Shown here one piece after another: positions 50,355 through 52,850 of a stretch of DNA of 52,850 nucleotides (its first letter is position 1; each line of letters begins with the position of its first letter). Source of the stretch: JAGQUL01 sp038212015 (GTDB taxonomy: Bacteria; Actinomycetota; Thermoleophilia; Gaiellales; SKUG01); assembly GCA_038212015.1 (NCBI GenBank), contig JBBQUY010000015.1, positions 1 through 52,850 of the forward strand. Direction: 5' to 3'. The notes under the pieces were generated by a model, which was not told the DNA's origin, did not search any database, and saw only the letters and a list, made by a program, of their open reading frames with translations. Position numbers and translations under genes: made by a program.

Positions 50355-50460
50355 ATGCATCGAATCGCAGCACGCAGCATCGGCGCAGCGCTGTGCCGGG
50401 TGCCGTTTGCCACGGTATTCGCGCTGGTCGTGCTTGCAGCCGCGATCATCAAGGGATCGC
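50355..50460 (+). pseudogene. Duplicated 5' end of comEC (relic)
   Basis: The frame opening at ATG 50355 gives MHRIAARSIGAALCRVPFAT followed by a hydrophobic helix (VFALVVLAAAII). It aligns with the comEC start at 52531 (MHRMASRRSAASLRRVPPAT) at roughly half of the first 31 residues, then similarity ends. The frame continues to a stop at 50555 with no further match, overlapping the start of the propeller gene. It may now serve only as a promoter-leader for that gene. Confidence 0.5.
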
Positions 50461-50476
50461 TGCGAGGTGTCGATGA

Positions 50477-52435
50477 ATGGGCGTGGCCCGCTCGCGACGT
50501 GTTGATGGTGGTCGCGCGCGTGTGCGCGCGGGATTCGCCGTGGTCGCGGGCGTAGTGGGATTCGCGGCGTGCGGTGCGATGAGTGCGACGGGCGCGAGCT
50601 CGTCGACGGTGGTGTCCGTGACGATTCCGAGCGCGACGAGCATCGATGCGACGGGTTGTGCGAGCGGCACCGCCAACATCACCGACTTTGGGCTGGTCCT
50701 GCCGGGAACGAGCGCGGTGACGTCGAGCAACTGCATCGTACGATTCGGATCCTCGAACGACACTGCCAGCCTACGCGTAGCCCAGCAGGATCGGCTCGGC
50801 GGCGCGATGTGGCAGCACACTCGCGGCGCGCTCGATGCGAGCTTCGACGGGCCGGGTGGCGCTGGCAACGGACGCTTCCTGTTCGCCATCGGCTCCGGTC
50901 ACGACTACGCATACTCGGGTGTGCCCCAGGCCGACGGCAAGCTGCTCATGACCGGCGAGTGCCACAATGGAACCAACGACGATTTCTGCGTGGCGCGGCT
51001 CCTCGTGGACGGCAGCTGGAGTACGAGTCTTGTCGGGCCGAGTGGCACCGGCAATGGTCGGTTCCTGCTTCCGATCGGCGCCGGCAACGACGCTGCTCGC
51101 TCCAGTGTGCTGCAGCCTGATGGCAAGCTGCTCATTTCCGGCTGGTGCCACAACGGAGCCAATGAGGATTTCTGTGCAGCGCGGCTCCATGTGGACGGCA
51201 GCTGGGACACGAGTTTCGTCGGGCCGAGTGGCACCGGCAACGGTCGCTTCCTGCTACCGATCGGTGCCGGCACCGACTACGCTTCCTCCAGCGTATTGCA
51301 GCCTGACGGCAAATTGCTCATCGTCGGCACCTGCCACAACGGGGCCAATGAGGATTTCTGCGTGGCGCGGCTTCATGTGGACGGCAGTTGGGACACGAGT
51401 TTCGTCGGGCCGAGTGGCAACGGCAATGGTCGGTTCCTGCTTCCGATCGGCGCCGGCGGCGACATCGCGAAATCCATTGTGATGCAGGCTGATGGGAAGC
51501 TGCTCTTGACCGGCCATTGCCACAACGGCACCAGCCACGATTTCTGCGCGGCGCGGCTCAATGTCGATGGCAGCTGGGATTCCAGCTTCGTCGGTCCGAG
51601 TGGCGCCGGCAACGGACGTTTCCTGCTGCCGATCGGCGCTGGCGATGACCGTGGACAGTCCAGCGTGTTACAGACTGATGGCAAGCTGATCATCACTGGC
51701 TTCTGTCACAACGGTGCCAACAACGATTTCTGCGTGGCACGGCTGAATGTGGACGGCAGCTGGGACACCGGTTTCGTCGGTCCGAGTGGCACCGGCAACG
51801 GACGTTTCCTGCTGCCGATCGGCACCGGCAACGACGCTGCCGCTGCAAGCGTCCAACAGGCTGATGGCAAGCTCCTCATCACCGGCTGGTGCCACAACGG
51901 TGCCGACTTTGAATTCTGCGTGGCACGGCTTAACGTGAACGGAAGCTGGGACACCAGCCTGGTCGGGCCGGGTGGCACCGACAACGGTCGTTTCCTGCTG
52001 CCGATGGGCGCCGGTCACGACTTTCCGCTCTCCGCTGCGTTGCAGGATGACGGCAGACTGCTCATCGTCGGCTATTGCCACAACGGGACCAACCAGGACT
52101 TCTGTGCGGCGTCGCTCGATCAGGCAGGGCGGCTGGACGACTATGCCAACGCGAGCCGGGACTGGTCGGTGGGCACGAGCATGTTCGGTGCCTGTCTGGA
52201 TTCGGTGGCGGCTGGAGCGAGTGCTGCCTGGACGGTCAACGCCGGCTGCGCACAGACCAATGGCTCCACCTGGAACGCCGTCCAGGCGACGCCGAGCGTG
52301 ATCGCCACGACGGGCGTCGTCGGGACGCTTGGCGCCGAAGCGCGCCTGCGCTTCGGGATGCGCGCTGCGACGAATCAGTCGCCCGGTGACTACGTCGCGC
52401 CGGTCACATTCGACGTGGTCGCGCCTGCCACGTGA
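50477..52435 (+). CDS. Secreted seven-repeat beta-propeller protein (delta-60-like repeats)
   Basis: A 652-residue protein. An Arg-rich start followed by AGFAVVAGVVGFAACGAMSATG acts as signal peptide. After a beta-rich segment come seven tandem 62-residue repeats (from about residue 130) of the form NGRFLLPIGAG-x-D...LQPDGKLLI-x-G-x-CHNG-x-x-x-DFC-x-ARL-x-VDGSWD. They resemble the delta-60 repeats (DGKIVVAG...ARLNADGSLD), which build WD-like propellers; seven copies would close a seven-bladed ring. Each repeat has two cysteines (CHNG and DFC), likely one disulfide per blade. A C-terminal beta domain of about 90 residues follows. The ATG at 50477 has GAGGT upstream; a GTG 15 codons later is an alternative. 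Function unknown. Confidence 0.78.
   Translation: MGVARSRRVDGGRARVRAGFAVVAGVVGFAACGAMSATGASSSTVVSVTIPSATSIDATGCASGTANITDFGLVLPGTSAVTSSNCIVRFGSSNDTASLRVAQQDRLGGAMWQHTRGALDASFDGPGGAGNGRFLFAIGSGHDYAYSGVPQADGKLLMTGECHNGTNDDFCVARLLVDGSWSTSLVGPSGTGNGRFLLPIGAGNDAARSSVLQPDGKLLISGWCHNGANEDFCAARLHVDGSWDTSFVGPSGTGNGRFLLPIGAGTDYASSSVLQPDGKLLIVGTCHNGANEDFCVARLHVDGSWDTSFVGPSGNGNGRFLLPIGAGGDIAKSIVMQADGKLLLTGHCHNGTSHDFCAARLNVDGSWDSSFVGPSGAGNGRFLLPIGAGDDRGQSSVLQTDGKLIITGFCHNGANNDFCVARLNVDGSWDTGFVGPSGTGNGRFLLPIGTGNDAAAASVQQADGKLLITGWCHNGADFEFCVARLNVNGSWDTSLVGPGGTDNGRFLLPMGAGHDFPLSAALQDDGRLLIVGYCHNGTNQDFCAASLDQAGRLDDYANASRDWSVGTSMFGACLDSVAAGASAAWTVNAGCAQTNGSTWNAVQATPSVIATTGVVGTLGAEARLRFGMRAATNQSPGDYVAPVTFDVVAPAT
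50864..52165 (+). repeat. Seven tandem 186-bp coding repeats
   Basis: Units of exactly 186 bp (62 codons) start at 50864, 51050, 51236, 51422, 51608, 51794 and 51980. Units 2-5 are very similar at the DNA level, while the first and last are more divergent, consistent with amplification from the centre of the array. Confidence 0.85.
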
Positions 52436-52489
52436 CGTGACGAGAGTGCGTTCGAATTCGTGCGTGAAACGTGATGGTTTCGTTGCAAT

Positions 52490-52530
52490 GCGCGCGCATC
52501 GTGTGACGGTTGCATCGAGACGATGCATGC
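52490..52530 (+). promoter_or_regulatory. com box and promoter of comEC
   Basis: GCGCGCGCAT-CGT-GTGACG (52490-52508) ends 22 nt before the comEC ATG. Between them is the hairpin TGCATCG-AGA-CGATGCA and a GACGAT element 6 nt before the ATG. Layout and spacing equal those upstream of comEA and of the relic at 50355. Confidence 0.6.
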
Positions 52531-52850
52531 ATGCATCGAATGGCTTCACGGAGGAGTGCTGCTTCGCTCCGGCGCGTGCCGCCCGCAACGTTGGCTGCGT
52601 TGGGCGCATTGCTTGCGGCGATCGTCGTCGTGGAGGTCGGCCTGCGGGACCCTGGCGCAGGCATGCTCGTGAGCGTGCCGACGCCCGGCCCGCTCGCGGG
52701 ACCGATCGAGCAGCTGCGATCCGTGCCGCTCGTGCGCATTGGCGATCCGCGCGCCGCAGCGGTCGCGAGCGGCGTGATCTTCGGGCGCACCGATCACGTC
52801 ACGCCAGCTGACGAGCAGGCGTTTCTGGACTCCGGCTTGTGGCATCTCCT
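52531..52850 (+). CDS. comEC: ComEC/Rec2 DNA-uptake channel, N-terminal part (runs off the window)
   Basis: The frame from ATG 52531 stays open to the window end (106 codons). It begins MHRMASRRSAASLRRVPPAT with a membrane helix (LAALGALLAAIVVVEVGL), then a soluble stretch, and ends with VIFGRTDHVTPADEQAFLDS-GLWHLL. This last part matches the start of the ComEC competence domain, where (S)GLxHLLAVSG is the family hallmark; the window stops just before AVSG. ComEC is the inner-membrane channel for single-stranded DNA in transformation, and its position after comEA on the same strand, with the same upstream box, supports the call. The N-terminal DUF4131-type region appears short. Confidence 0.72.
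   Translation, partial: MHRMASRRSAASLRRVPPATLAALGALLAAIVVVEVGLRDPGAGMLVSVPTPGPLAGPIEQLRSVPLVRIGDPRAAAVASGVIFGRTDHVTPADEQAFLDSGLWHL

Noticed and set aside
50355..50555. An independent 66-residue gene
   Set aside because: Its first half is a diverged copy of the comEC N-terminus and the rest has no match and overlaps the propeller gene; treated as a relic.

Overview
The window is high-GC DNA, densely coded, with mostly GTG/ATG starts, G/C-ending codons and many antisense shadow frames. Its housekeeping set (ftsZ; rplU-rpmA-obg; proA-nadD-rsfS; proB; a UPF0182 membrane protein; leuS; comEA; the 5' end of comEC) and its TANNNT -10 boxes placed 6-8 nt before start codons fit Actinomycetota, most likely class Thermoleophilia. 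The class is an inference from gene order and protein style; no 16S gene is present.

Layout. 1-9.1 kb: cell division (ftsZ), an inositol-monophosphatase-family enzyme, a secreted peptidoglycan hydrolase, ribosomal proteins L21/L27 with the ribosome-assembly GTPase Obg, proline synthesis (proA), NAD synthesis (nadD), the ribosome silencing factor rsfS and tRNA-Ala(GGC). 9.1-22.6 kb: envelope and regulatory genes: a secreted subtilisin, a UPF0182 membrane protein, an EEP-fold nuclease/phosphatase, an unknown protein in an operon with a LuxR-type ATPase regulator, proB, a cardiolipin-synthase-like PLD, an AI-2E-family permease and a PAP2 phosphatase. 22.6-29.7 kb: leuS, a Pro/Ala-rich frameshifted gene, and a convergent pair of purine deaminases (8-oxoguanine/adenine type) with an array of 62-bp palindromic repeats between them. 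29.7-47.8 kb: a small LPXTG surface protein, then a single 17.4-kb gene for a 5,789-residue exported protein (signal peptide, PA14, Ig-like modules, about 34 Calx-beta repeats, C-terminal membrane anchor). 47.8-52.85 kb: comEA, then a patchwork containing a histidine-kinase fragment, an unknown gene, an arsR-AHSA1 operon with a clear palindromic operator, two comEC-like fragments and a secreted seven-repeat beta-propeller, before comEC begins and runs off the window.

The most interesting signal is in the last part. The box GCGCGCGCAT-N3-GTGACG ends exactly 22 nt before the start codon of comEA, of comEC and of a duplicated comEC 5' relic that precedes the propeller gene. In each case a non-consensus GANNNT -10-like element lies 6 nt before the ATG. 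I read this as a candidate competence-regulon promoter that may also drive the propeller gene. The second general signal is a -10 box at a fixed distance from start codons in at least seven genes, implying widespread leaderless transcription.
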